Below, one piece after another: positions 1 to 7,200 of a stretch of DNA of 15,057 nucleotides. The stretch covers positions 1 to 15,057 of the forward strand of contig JAKPOE010000350.1 of assembly GCA_029548025.1 (NCBI GenBank), given 5' to 3'. Made by a program: the position numbers and the translations under genes. Position 1 is the first letter of the stretch; every line of letters begins with the position of its first letter. The stretch is from Spirochaetota bacterium. Lineage in GTDB: Bacteria > Spirochaetota > UBA4802 > UB4802. The notes below the pieces were generated by a model, which was given only the letters and a program-made list of their open reading frames with translations, ran no database searches and had not been told where the DNA came from.

Positions 1-2
1 TT

Positions 3-3000
3 ATGATTATTACCATGCGTTCAGAATTTGAAAATAATGATATTGTAAAAGGAATTATTCACAACAAAACAAGCCTTAAAATAAATTTAGTACCTTTGAA
101 TTATCCAGAAACCTGTGAATTGGCATTTTCAATGTTGCAACTGGAATTTAATAAATACACCAATGTATATAACCATATATATAGAAAAAGCAAGGGGAAA
201 CCATTAGAAATAATTGCAATCAGTAAATTTTTATTAAACAAGAATATCAACTCATATTTAAGTGATAATGATGATGTAATGGATGCTATTATTGACTTTG
301 ATGAGATTATATCCCGTCATATCAATAAATTAAATATCAATGAAAAAAATTTGCTGGATATCCTTGCAATTATGGGGAAAGAAATATCAATAAAAACATT
401 AGCATCTATCATGAATATTGATGAATTAGAACTGCTATCATTATTAAAGTCTTCATCTATACTTGATATTATAAAAATTGATATTCATCCTTACGAAGTT
501 AATTTTATCAATTTTATCAATGATAAGTTACGAGATACCTATGTAGCATCAATTGACCCGGAAAGGAAAAAGATGATACATAAAAATATTGCTGAATATT
601 TTGCCAGTAATATCGATATGTATGATACTGCAATTTATGATATCATTTACCACTATATAAACATCAGCGAAATTGAAAAAGCTCTACAGTATATATTTGA
701 TGCGGTAAAAAAGGCAAAAGAAATTTATGGGTATCAGGATATAATCAAAATTCTCAAGATTATTATTGATGCAATGTCGGTAAAAAATACTCAAAAAGAA
801 CATGAAATATATTGTGATTTGATTTTAGAATTGTCAAATTTATTAATAGTAACGGGTCAGCTTGATGAAGCAAAATATTACATTAACCAATTAAATGTTA
901 ATACATTGGATGATGAACACAAGCTTAATCTTTATTCATTATATTGTGATTTGCATTATAAAAAAGGAGAATGGATCAATTGCGAAAAATATGCCAGAAA
1001 AGGATTAAAGATTATCCATGAACAATTGCCTGATAATAAACAGGTTATTTTTTATATAATAAAAGAATTGTTAAAAGCATTATTTTCCCCATTATATACC
1101 TTCATTCCCTTATCATCAACAAATAAACAACGAAAAATAAAAATATTTAATTTTTTAGAACCATTAGGGATGAGCTATGTGTTGAGCAATACCTTAAAGT
1201 TTTTATATATAGGATTGCGTAGCAGAAACATAGCTTATAGGATTGGATATTCAAAACAAATGTGTATTAGTTTATATGCACGTGCAGGTATTGCAATGAT
1301 TATTGCGTTATATCCATTGTCTATATTCTATTTAAAAAAATCCAGAAAGGTTAGTAAAAAAATAGATGATAAATGGCTGGAGGCAAAAACTTATGAGCTT
1401 GAAGGTTATTGCAATGAATGGCAGGGAAACTATACTAATGGAATAAATAATTTTAATAAAGCTATTGAAATGTTTACAAAGCTTGGGGATGTAAAGGAAT
1501 TACTGATGTCATTAAACGGATTGGAACATTGTTACTATTATACAGGAAATTATTTTAAAGCTGAATCAATAAATCAAGAATATTTAAATATTGCAGAAAA
1601 AATTAATGATAGTTATTCCATTACCGCTGCTTACATTTATTTTGCACAGATTGAGCGTGAAAAAGGTAATTATGAAAAATCGGAAAAGTATGCATACGAT
1701 GCATTCAATGTAAGTAAAAAGGAAAATATTCTATTTAATCAATGTTCAGCGTTGAATGAACTTGGTGCTACAGCAATAATGAAAAAAAATTACACGGCAG
1801 CCGTTGATTTTCTGATAAATGCTCAACAGATTATAGCAGACAATAGTTTTATACCTCAGTATGTATATCCTGTATATTGTAATTTTGCTGATGCGTTGAT
1901 AAAATTGCATCAAAGTTCAAAAAACACAATAGATGATATTCATAGTAAACAGTTACGTCATAAAATGAAAAAAGCAATTTTTACGTCCATAATGAAAACT
2001 TTTTATTTACCAACTCATTTTGCCAGTTCATTACGAGTTGCAGCTTTATATTTCTTTGATGTGAAAAATAAAAAATTATTTTCAGATATACTATTCTGGT
2101 TAAGTCATATAGTTGGCGAAAAGTACCATAGAAAGTACGAGGTTGCAAAAACTTGTTATGAATATTCGCAAATGCTTATTGATGTTGGTAGCAACAGGGT
2201 TGATGATTATATTCAGAAGGCTTTCAATTACTGTACTGAGATAGGTGCTCATGAATTACATGCAAAATTAAACATGATACTTGGCTATGATGAAGAAAAT
2301 AGATATAAAGATTTTATAGAAAAATCAATATATGGTGAATTAATAGCATTTGAAAAAAATCAATTATTAAATAAAAAAATCATTGAGTATAACAGTCACA
2401 ACGATTATATAAAGGCTATAGTAGCCATATTACATGAATTATGCAAAATAGTATTAGCCGAAGGAAGTATTATTGGAGAATGCAGTAATAGTGAATTTTC
2501 ATTGCATCACTGTTGTAACATTAATGAACATGATGCAAAAAACTTTTATATAAAAGAATATGCAGATTATTCGCTATTTAATAATTTTCCGTATATCGTT
2601 ACGCATAACATAGATGGTATCGATTTCCAGTTGCTGTATATTCCTGTTCAACAACAAAATCTAATAATTATCTTTTATTCACGGTATAATTTTTTTACGG
2701 AAACTATCGCCAGAGAAGTTTTGGATTTCCTATTATCAATCAGAAAAATTGTAGCTGAAAATGTTGAAAAAACAAAACAAAAAATAAATAAATCTACTGG
2801 AGAAACGATATCGTATAAACTTGAAAATAAAATTCAATTAGCAAAAGATTACATAGAAAATAATTATCAGTATAATATTTCAAAGCATGATATTGCCACT
2901 GTTGTAGATTTAAATGCTGACTACTTCGCACGCTTATTTAAGCAATTAACGGGTGAGAATATAGGGGACTATATAAATAGAATAAGAGTAGAAAAGGCTT

Positions 3001-3134
3001 CTGAACTTTTAATAACGACAGATAAAAAGATAATAGAAATAGCTTTTGATGTAGGATTTGAGGATTTAAGTACTTTTAACCGTAATTTTTTTAAATTTTT
3101 GAAAAAATCCCCTAAAACATTTAGAAAACAATAA
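3..3134 (+). CDS. Large ATPase-TPR-GAF-like-AraC transcriptional regulator (5' partial)
   Basis: C-terminal part of a very large cytoplasmic signalling regulator. Residues ~1-75 look like the end of an AAA/STAND ATPase domain: a 'L-x-PL' turn near 29-32, then GKPLEI at 65-70, matching the GNPLFI-type motif that closes AAA_16 domains in ATPase-TPR regulators. A winged-helix-like stretch (~105-160) and a long helical TPR-type region follow, clearest at ~457-615. Residues ~780-920 resemble a divergent GAF domain. Residues ~942-1043 are a confident AraC-type double helix-turn-helix, with the second helix signature IAFDVGFEDLSTFNRNF and the SPKTFR ending. The Walker A region is missing, so the reading frame almost certainly continues upstream and the ATG at 3 is not the true start. 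Full-length relatives often carry a protein-kinase domain in front; that cannot be seen here. It ends in tandem stops TAA TAA. The likely role is to sense a signal and activate nearby promoters; the downstream hydrolase gene is a candidate target (inference). The gene is strikingly A/T-rich. Confidence 0.8.
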   Translation: MIITMRSEFENNDIVKGIIHNKTSLKINLVPLNYPETCELAFSMLQLEFNKYTNVYNHIYRKSKGKPLEIIAISKFLLNKNINSYLSDNDDVMDAIIDFDEIISRHINKLNINEKNLLDILAIMGKEISIKTLASIMNIDELELLSLLKSSSILDIIKIDIHPYEVNFINFINDKLRDTYVASIDPERKKMIHKNIAEYFASNIDMYDTAIYDIIYHYINISEIEKALQYIFDAVKKAKEIYGYQDIIKILKIIIDAMSVKNTQKEHEIYCDLILELSNLLIVTGQLDEAKYYINQLNVNTLDDEHKLNLYSLYCDLHYKKGEWINCEKYARKGLKIIHEQLPDNKQVIFYIIKELLKALFSPLYTFIPLSSTNKQRKIKIFNFLEPLGMSYVLSNTLKFLYIGLRSRNIAYRIGYSKQMCISLYARAGIAMIIALYPLSIFYLKKSRKVSKKIDDKWLEAKTYELEGYCNEWQGNYTNGINNFNKAIEMFTKLGDVKELLMSLNGLEHCYYYTGNYFKAESINQEYLNIAEKINDSYSITAAYIYFAQIEREKGNYEKSEKYAYDAFNVSKKENILFNQCSALNELGATAIMKKNYTAAVDFLINAQQIIADNSFIPQYVYPVYCNFADALIKLHQSSKNTIDDIHSKQLRHKMKKAIFTSIMKTFYLPTHFASSLRVAALYFFDVKNKKLFSDILFWLSHIVGEKYHRKYEVAKTCYEYSQMLIDVGSNRVDDYIQKAFNYCTEIGAHELHAKLNMILGYDEENRYKDFIEKSIYGELIAFEKNQLLNKKIIEYNSHNDYIKAIVAILHELCKIVLAEGSIIGECSNSEFSLHHCCNINEHDAKNFYIKEYADYSLFNNFPYIVTHNIDGIDFQLLYIPVQQQNLIIIFYSRYNFFTETIAREVLDFLLSIRKIVAENVEKTKQKINKSTGETISYKLENKIQLAKDYIENNYQYNISKHDIATVVDLNADYFARLFKQLTGENIGDYINRIRVEKASELLITTDKKIIEIAFDVGFEDLSTFNRNFFKFLKKSPKTFRKQ

Positions 3135-3142
3135 TAAAATAT

Positions 3143-3172
3143 ATGCAAAAATAGATATATCTAGTTATGCAT
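3143..3172. promoter_or_regulatory. Symmetric two-part dyad, candidate operator
   Basis: The sequence reads ATGCA, 4-bp spacer, the 12-bp palindrome TAGATATATCTA, 4-bp spacer, TGCAT. Both arm pairs share one centre, between 3157 and 3158. It sits just after the regulator's stop codons, and its right end touches a TTGAAC -35-like hexamer, where an activator would be expected to bind. It lacks the GC-rich stem and T-tract of an intrinsic terminator. Function is inferred; AT-rich DNA makes chance palindromes common. Confidence 0.4.
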
Positions 3173-3200
3173 TGAACCATAATTATATATCTGGTTTATT
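3172..3200 (+). promoter_or_regulatory. Possible sigma-70-type promoter for the hydrolase gene
   Basis: TTGAAC at 3172-3177 is followed after 17 bp by TTTATT at 3195-3200, a weak -10 (4 of 6). A better -10-like TATAAA lies at 3203-3208 but has no matching -35. The weak -10 next to a dyad would suit an activator-dependent promoter. Assignment is tentative in such AT-rich DNA. Confidence 0.25.
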
Positions 3201-3201
3201 A

Positions 3202-3233
3202 ATATAAAATACCAACCAGAAGGTATTTTATAT
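3202..3233 (+). promoter_or_regulatory. 12-bp perfect inverted repeat upstream of the hydrolase gene
   Basis: Arm ATATAAAATACC (3202-3213) and its exact complement (3222-3233) enclose the 8-base loop AACCAGAA. Seven loop bases, AACCAGA (3214-3220), are exactly complementary to TCTGGTT at 3190-3196, so two mutually exclusive pairings are possible. The repeat ends 15 bp before the Shine-Dalgarno. It could be an operator or a 5'-leader hairpin; it is not a typical terminator because no U-tract follows. Confidence 0.4.
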
Positions 3234-3248
3234 ATTTCATGTATTTAC

Positions 3249-3255
3249 AGGAGGT
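3249..3255 (+). promoter_or_regulatory. Consensus Shine-Dalgarno for the hydrolase gene
   Basis: AGGAGGT, 7 bases before the ATG at 3263, is a full anti-16S match. It is much stronger than the ribosome binding sites of most other genes in the window, suggesting high translation once transcribed. It fixes the start of the hydrolase. Confidence 0.85.
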
Positions 3256-3262
3256 TTGAATA

Positions 3263-3862
3263 ATGAAAAGCTTAAAATTAGCACAATTGGCTGTTGTTGT
3301 TTGTGTTGCACTTCTTATTTCTGTTGACATGCCTGCATTGGTGGAGAATTATCAGGGTGATGGCAATAGACTTAATATCAGTTTAGTGCAAAAAGGCGAT
3401 GTCATTTTAATGAAAGGTTGCAAAAAGATGGCAGATTTAATTGGCGGTTTATTCCCGGGTTACTGGCATCATGCAGCAATTGCAGAATCGGCAGGCTATT
3501 ACGGTATAATGATTGAGGCATGGACAAATGGTGTACGCCGATTGGATACCAGATCAACGTTAACAGTTGATGAGGCAGCAATTTATAGAGTTAACACATC
3601 CAGTACGGTCAAGAACAATGCAGTAAGCTTTGCAGCGGGAAAGATAGGTAGGCCATATGATTATGGTTGGCTGCTATGGCCTGGTACAAAAAGTACAAGT
3701 GGTTCTACATGGTATTGTTCAGAATTAGCATGGGCAGGATATAAGGTTAATGGAGTTGATATTGATGCAAATCCTGGTTATCACTGGATGTTCTGGAATA
3801 ATGTAGCACCTGGTGAATTAGCTGATGATGGTAATACCTATCAAATTGCACGGTCTAATTGA
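3263..3862 (+). CDS. Exported YiiX-like (permuted NlpC/P60) cysteine hydrolase
   Basis: A 199-residue papain-like hydrolase of the permuted NlpC/P60 type (YiiX/YebB-like), in which the catalytic His precedes the Cys. Visible signature elements in order are KGDVILMKG (44-52), HHAAIAE (69-75; His70 the likely catalytic His), IEAW (84-87; Glu85 a possible third residue), the GRPYDYGW block (129-136) and WYCSELAW (150-157; Cys152 the likely nucleophile). The N-terminus has Lys2 and Lys5 followed by a hydrophobic stretch (~8-20), a signal peptide or anchor, so the enzyme should act outside the cytoplasm. Family members cleave or transfer amide or ester bonds in peptidoglycan or lipids; the actual substrate is unknown. 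It starts at the ATG placed by a perfect Shine-Dalgarno. It follows the AraC-tailed regulator by 129 bp and may be its target. Confidence 0.8.
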   Translation: MKSLKLAQLAVVVCVALLISVDMPALVENYQGDGNRLNISLVQKGDVILMKGCKKMADLIGGLFPGYWHHAAIAESAGYYGIMIEAWTNGVRRLDTRSTLTVDEAAIYRVNTSSTVKNNAVSFAAGKIGRPYDYGWLLWPGTKSTSGSTWYCSELAWAGYKVNGVDIDANPGYHWMFWNNVAPGELADDGNTYQIARSN

Positions 3863-3873
3863 TGTATTGATGT
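3858..3873. repeat. 8-bp tandem repeat at the hydrolase stop
   Basis: ATTGATGT occurs twice back to back; the first copy contains the hydrolase stop codon TGA (3860-3862). Probably a small duplication without functional meaning. Confidence 0.5.
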
Positions 3874-3936
3874 ACTATGGTTGAAGAATGATAGATATAG
3901 CAGAGAGGTACTGCAAGGAGGAAGGGTAGTTTTTAT

Positions 3937-3984
3937 CAATGCCATCTTTAAGAATAAAGATACATTTTCTTGAAGGTGGCATTG
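3937..3984 (+). repeat. 18-bp imperfect inverted repeat (hairpin)
   Basis: Left arm 3937-3954 pairs with right arm 3967-3984 along all 18 positions, with two G-T wobbles in RNA and a 12-base loop. It is the strongest stem in the window. No T-run follows the right arm, so it is not a classical intrinsic terminator, although it could end or stabilise the hydrolase transcript. It lies just after an AAGGAGGAAGGG purine run and overlaps a possible 31-codon ORF, so it could also control translation. Confidence 0.6.
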
Positions 3985-4034
3985 TAATTATTGTATGTCT
4001 TACGCAAGTAACTATCGATGTTGCAAAAAAATAA
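3939..4034 (+). CDS. Possible 31-residue leader peptide
   Basis: A small open frame beginning with MPSLRIKIHF and containing a short hydrophobic patch (GGIVIIVCL, residues 13-21) before TAA at 4032-4034. The strongest purine-rich Shine-Dalgarno of this stretch, AAGGAGGAAGGG (3915-3926), ends 12 bases before its ATG, somewhat far but with no other suitable start nearby. The ATG itself lies in the left arm of the 18-bp hairpin. The frame overlaps the annotated start of the following gene (4018) and ends 16 bases before that gene's internal ATG at 4051, which would allow translational coupling. There is no homology evidence; it may be chance. Confidence 0.22.
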   Translation: MPSLRIKIHFLEGGIVIIVCLTQVTIDVAKK

Positions 4035-4767
4035 AGTATGTAATGGTGCAATGATGCAGATTTCTCTTAAAAAGAAGTTTATTATAATATTATTGATAGC
4101 AATAGTTATCGGGGCGATAGTTACTGTGGATTCATATTATAACAGTAAAAAAAAATCCATTGAAAAAAACTATATTCCCGATAACTATCGTGCATATTTA
4201 CAAAAAGAAGAGAGAAATATTTCCCAATTAGGATCAATGTCAAAACAAGAATCCCTGCAGTATCTTCAAAAGATTTTTGGAAGCTTACAGTATGATAATG
4301 CACATGAGGAGAGCGATTATGTTCCCAAACAGGTAGCACCAGCGTTACATGAACTAAAAGAAAAAAATTATGAGTTATATGAACTAAATAATGCAATATT
4401 TTTACTTAAAAAAAAAGAAGGGCTGCCTACTATTGTGTGGGTTCCAATCTCTGATAATCAAGCAGATATACGTGACTGCCATAGCATGCTTGAGAATATT
4501 GCACAGTTAAAAGAAAGGATAGACAGTGGAAAAGAAACTTATGAGGAAAGGATGCAGTATTATGTATTAAAAAAAAGTTTTTTTGAAAATAAGTTAGAAC
4601 TCATGGATTATTACTTAAATCTATTGAATGAAGAGAAAACACACTATGAAAATGATGACAATCCTGAACGTGGGGATGAAAGCATAGTATGGCAGATTGA
4701 AGAGATTGGAAGGATAAAAGAGCTTTTAAAAAAAGAGATTGAAAATATCAATAACCAGCTACATTAG
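4018..4767 (+). CDS. Membrane-anchored coiled-coil-rich protein of unknown function
   Basis: I do not recognise this 249-residue protein. Residues ~18-40 form one clear transmembrane helix preceded by three lysines (LKKKFIIILLIAIVIGAIV), which predicts a short cytoplasmic tail and a ~205-residue domain outside the membrane. That domain is charged and mostly helical, with heptad-like segments at ~155-175 and, near the end, ~190-249 (IEEIGRIKELLKKEIENIN), suggesting coiled coils. There is no lipobox. The start is uncertain: neither ATG 4018 nor ATG 4051/4054 (M12/M13) has a convincing ribosome binding site, and the later Mets would still leave the anchor intact. It lies 155 bp after the exported hydrolase, so the two may share an envelope-related role, by position only. 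Codon use is as A/T-rich as its neighbours. Confidence 0.6.
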   Translation: MLQKNKVCNGAMMQISLKKKFIIILLIAIVIGAIVTVDSYYNSKKKSIEKNYIPDNYRAYLQKEERNISQLGSMSKQESLQYLQKIFGSLQYDNAHEESDYVPKQVAPALHELKEKNYELYELNNAIFLLKKKEGLPTIVWVPISDNQADIRDCHSMLENIAQLKERIDSGKETYEERMQYYVLKKSFFENKLELMDYYLNLLNEEKTHYENDDNPERGDESIVWQIEEIGRIKELLKKEIENINNQLH

Positions 4768-4775
4768 ACATTCAT

Positions 4776-4880
4776 CAATAACTATGTGCAATAATGCTAT
4801 TCTCATAGATACTATCAATTCCATCACTACTCCATCACTACAAGTATGCAGATAGGGAATAACAGCAATATCTATGTACA
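4776..4880. repeat. Imperfect 15-bp direct repeat, 90 bp apart
   Basis: CAATAACTATGTGCA (4776-4790) and CAATATCTATGTACA (4866-4880) match at 13 of 15 positions, exactly 90 bp apart. They could be paired regulator sites; chance is possible. Confidence 0.35.
4820..4841. repeat. Perfect tandem 11-bp repeat
   Basis: TCCATCACTAC occurs twice head to tail (4820-4830 and 4831-4841). Its period equals about one helical turn. It may be a small slippage duplication or a tandem binding site upstream of the chemoreceptor gene. Confidence 0.6.
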
Positions 4881-4992
4881 GTATAACGAAATATTTTTTA
4901 TTTTTCTGAGAGATGCTTTATACTCAAATCTTATATTAACAATGATCATGGTACACTGCATTAAAAAAATCAAAATTAATATAAAAAAAGAA

Positions 4993-5021
4993 TTGATTTT
5001 CTGCAAATAATGTTATTATAC
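4993..5021 (+). promoter_or_regulatory. Possible sigma-70-type promoter of the chemoreceptor gene
   Basis: TTGATT (4993-4998), a 17-bp spacer and TTATAC (5016-5021) give a plausible -35/-10 pair ~50 bp before the ATG at 5074. The motif is common by chance in DNA this rich in A/T. Confidence 0.35.
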
Positions 5022-5073
5022 TTTATTAGTTAATTGATACCGATCATAATAATTGTACAGGAAATATTAATAT

Positions 5074-7200
5074 ATGGAAGCTAAAAATATTTATCGTCAG
5101 TTTCAAAAATATGGATCAATGGTTATTGTGTTCAATTCAATTGTATTTTTTATAATTTTAGCTATTTCATTTCCCGTTTTTTATGATCTACGTATCATGG
5201 TAGCATTTATAATTTTAACAATAATAGCTTTTGTATCATTATTTTCATATTATATGATAATGGTACAATCCATTTTAAAAATTATTGATAAAGATGATGA
5301 AGAATCCAGGAAAAAGATATTTAATTATTTTAAAAATTATGCATTGCAAACCATGCTTTTAAATATAGTATATTTAGTGGTAATTTATGTTCCATTGTTT
5401 TTATATATGTATTTTTTCTGTGGCTATACCAATATATATTACCATTTTTATGTCTTTTTTATCATAGCATTTGTTTTTCTATTTTTGGGATATAATTCGA
5501 TGCTGGTTTGGTACAACCGTACTTATCCTTTAGGTCGCTATGGCATACCTGTTGCAGTTCAGCGGCTACGCAGTAAAATTGTAAGTATTGTGTTGCCTGT
5601 GACACTTTTAACCTCTGTTTTTTTATTAGTTGTGTTTTACCAAGTTGATAAGTCCAATGTTATAAAATTAACAGCAGATCATATTTATGAAAGTTTACAA
5701 AATATTAAAATAGATTCTAAAGAATTATTTTTACAAACTATACCACGTGTAATTTCTAAAAATAATGGAGTTGTATTGGTTTATGATGGAAATACTATTA
5801 ATATAAGTAATGACGAGCAATATGAATCAAAAGCCATATCAGATATAATAAAAAAAGGCAATCAACCTGAATTTTTATTCCATAAAACCATCAATTTTTT
5901 TAAAAATATTAATAGAAAGCAATTTAACACTATACTGGGAGTTTTTAATGGTGAACAGTCAGTACTATATGGATATAATAATATTTCAGGTAATTATGCT
6001 ATAGTTGCAATATTTTCTGAACAGTTACTGTATAAAAATGTTTATCAAAGTATATTTTTTGTAACCCTGAGTATGATACTCATTAATTTTATTATTCGCT
6101 ATATAATCAACAGACGACTTGTAAATCTTTCACGAGCGCTTGATGTTGCGATGCCGGTATTGCAAAAAGTCAATAAAGGGGATCTAAGTGGTGAAATTAC
6201 ATTAATAAAATCACGTGATATCATGGAAGATTTTATACGAGGTTTTATAGGGTTCAGAGAATTGATAACAGACTTCATTAAAAAATCCAATGAATTGAGT
6301 GAAAAGGTACTCTTATCCTCCGAGGCATTGGCTTTTTCGGGAAAATCAATCAAGGATGAAGCATCTCAACAAGCACAAAATATTGAAGAGGTTACCTCTA
6401 TTATTGCAGAACTATCAAGCTCATTTTTTACTATTGCAAATGATGCAAATAAACAGCGTGATATTCTGGAAAACTTAGAAAAAATTGTTACTAATCTCAA
6501 TGAAGCTTTTACTATTTTAAAAGCCGATGCACAGCAGGTAATCAAAGCAATAGAAGGCATTCAAAACAGCGCTCACCAAAGTGAAACTATTGTTGATAGT
6601 ACTACCGAATCAACAAAACAGATTGCGTCGTTCTTTGAAAAGATTATGAATGTTATAGGACTTATTGCAGATATTGCTGAACAGGTTAATCTATTATCTT
6701 TGAATGCTTCCATTGAAGCAGCACGTGCTGGAGAGCATGGCAGGGGATTTGCAGTTGTAGCAGAGGAAATATCACGGTTAGCTGACAGAACTGCTCAGAA
6801 CCTTAAAGAAATATCAAGCATAATACATGAAGGTAACAGCGCAATGAACAGCAGTATGCAGATGATGGAAGCAATGCGTAAAGGTTTACGTTCAATTGTC
6901 AATGATATTGAGCACAGTGTTACATTATTTACTGGATTTATAGAAACCATTAATCAGCGTGTAAAGGATTTTGCAACAATTCATGAAGGTATAATTGGAG
7001 CAAGTGAATTTTCAAAAGGACTGTCGCTATCGATGTCTGATTTAAGTGATAATACTAAAAAGATAGTACAGTCGATTGAAAATGTAAATGCGGTAGCAGG
7101 GCAATTTGTTAGCCTTTCAGAAAATCTTACCAGCACAGCATCAGAACTAGAAACAATGGCTGCAGAGTTAAAAAAGGTTATTGATCGTTTTAGTATTTAG
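5074..7200 (+). CDS. Methyl-accepting chemotaxis protein with polytopic N-terminus
   Basis: A 708-residue chemoreceptor. The C-terminal ~280 residues form the long cytoplasmic signalling helix pair. Its conserved tip, which contacts CheA and CheW, is unmistakable: EQVNLLSLNASIEAARAGE followed by HGRGFAVVAEEI (about 536-566). The N-terminus is unusual: roughly four hydrophobic segments (~16-36, 42-66, 92-118, 124-148), a fifth (~170-190), a ~135-residue domain probably outside the membrane (~191-325), then a final transmembrane helix (~326-345) and a HAMP-like linker. Classical receptors have only two membrane helices. There is no C-terminal CheR-docking pentapeptide. The start is supported by AGGAA at 5059-5063, 10 bases upstream of the ATG. 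No che or flagellar gene is nearby, so this is an orphan receptor; its ligand is unknown. Its stop directly abuts that of convergent purB. Confidence 0.93.
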   Translation: MEAKNIYRQFQKYGSMVIVFNSIVFFIILAISFPVFYDLRIMVAFIILTIIAFVSLFSYYMIMVQSILKIIDKDDEESRKKIFNYFKNYALQTMLLNIVYLVVIYVPLFLYMYFFCGYTNIYYHFYVFFIIAFVFLFLGYNSMLVWYNRTYPLGRYGIPVAVQRLRSKIVSIVLPVTLLTSVFLLVVFYQVDKSNVIKLTADHIYESLQNIKIDSKELFLQTIPRVISKNNGVVLVYDGNTINISNDEQYESKAISDIIKKGNQPEFLFHKTINFFKNINRKQFNTILGVFNGEQSVLYGYNNISGNYAIVAIFSEQLLYKNVYQSIFFVTLSMILINFIIRYIINRRLVNLSRALDVAMPVLQKVNKGDLSGEITLIKSRDIMEDFIRGFIGFRELITDFIKKSNELSEKVLLSSEALAFSGKSIKDEASQQAQNIEEVTSIIAELSSSFFTIANDANKQRDILENLEKIVTNLNEAFTILKADAQQVIKAIEGIQNSAHQSETIVDSTTESTKQIASFFEKIMNVIGLIADIAEQVNLLSLNASIEAARAGEHGRGFAVVAEEISRLADRTAQNLKEISSIIHEGNSAMNSSMQMMEAMRKGLRSIVNDIEHSVTLFTGFIETINQRVKDFATIHEGIIGASEFSKGLSLSMSDLSDNTKKIVQSIENVNAVAGQFVSLSENLTSTASELETMAAELKKVIDRFSI

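Larger units (their letters stand above)
4768..5073. other. 306-bp intergenic region
   Basis: No convincing gene is seen on either strand. It holds a tandem 11-bp repeat, a 15-bp imperfect direct repeat, an AT-rich inverted repeat (AAAATCAA 4966-4973 against TTGATTTT 4993-5000), a possible promoter and the ribosome binding site of the chemoreceptor gene. No clear intrinsic terminator for the upstream gene is present. Confidence 0.6.

Noticed and set aside
3937..3984. Intrinsic terminator after the hydrolase gene
   Set aside because: The stem is long, but no T-tract follows it; the T-run lies before the stem instead. I list it as an inverted repeat only.
5039..5046. ACCGATCA resembling the -10 of a sigma-28 (flagellar) promoter before the chemoreceptor gene
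   Set aside because: It matches GCCGATAA at 6 of 8 positions, but no TAAA-like -35 lies 14-16 bases upstream, so it cannot be supported.
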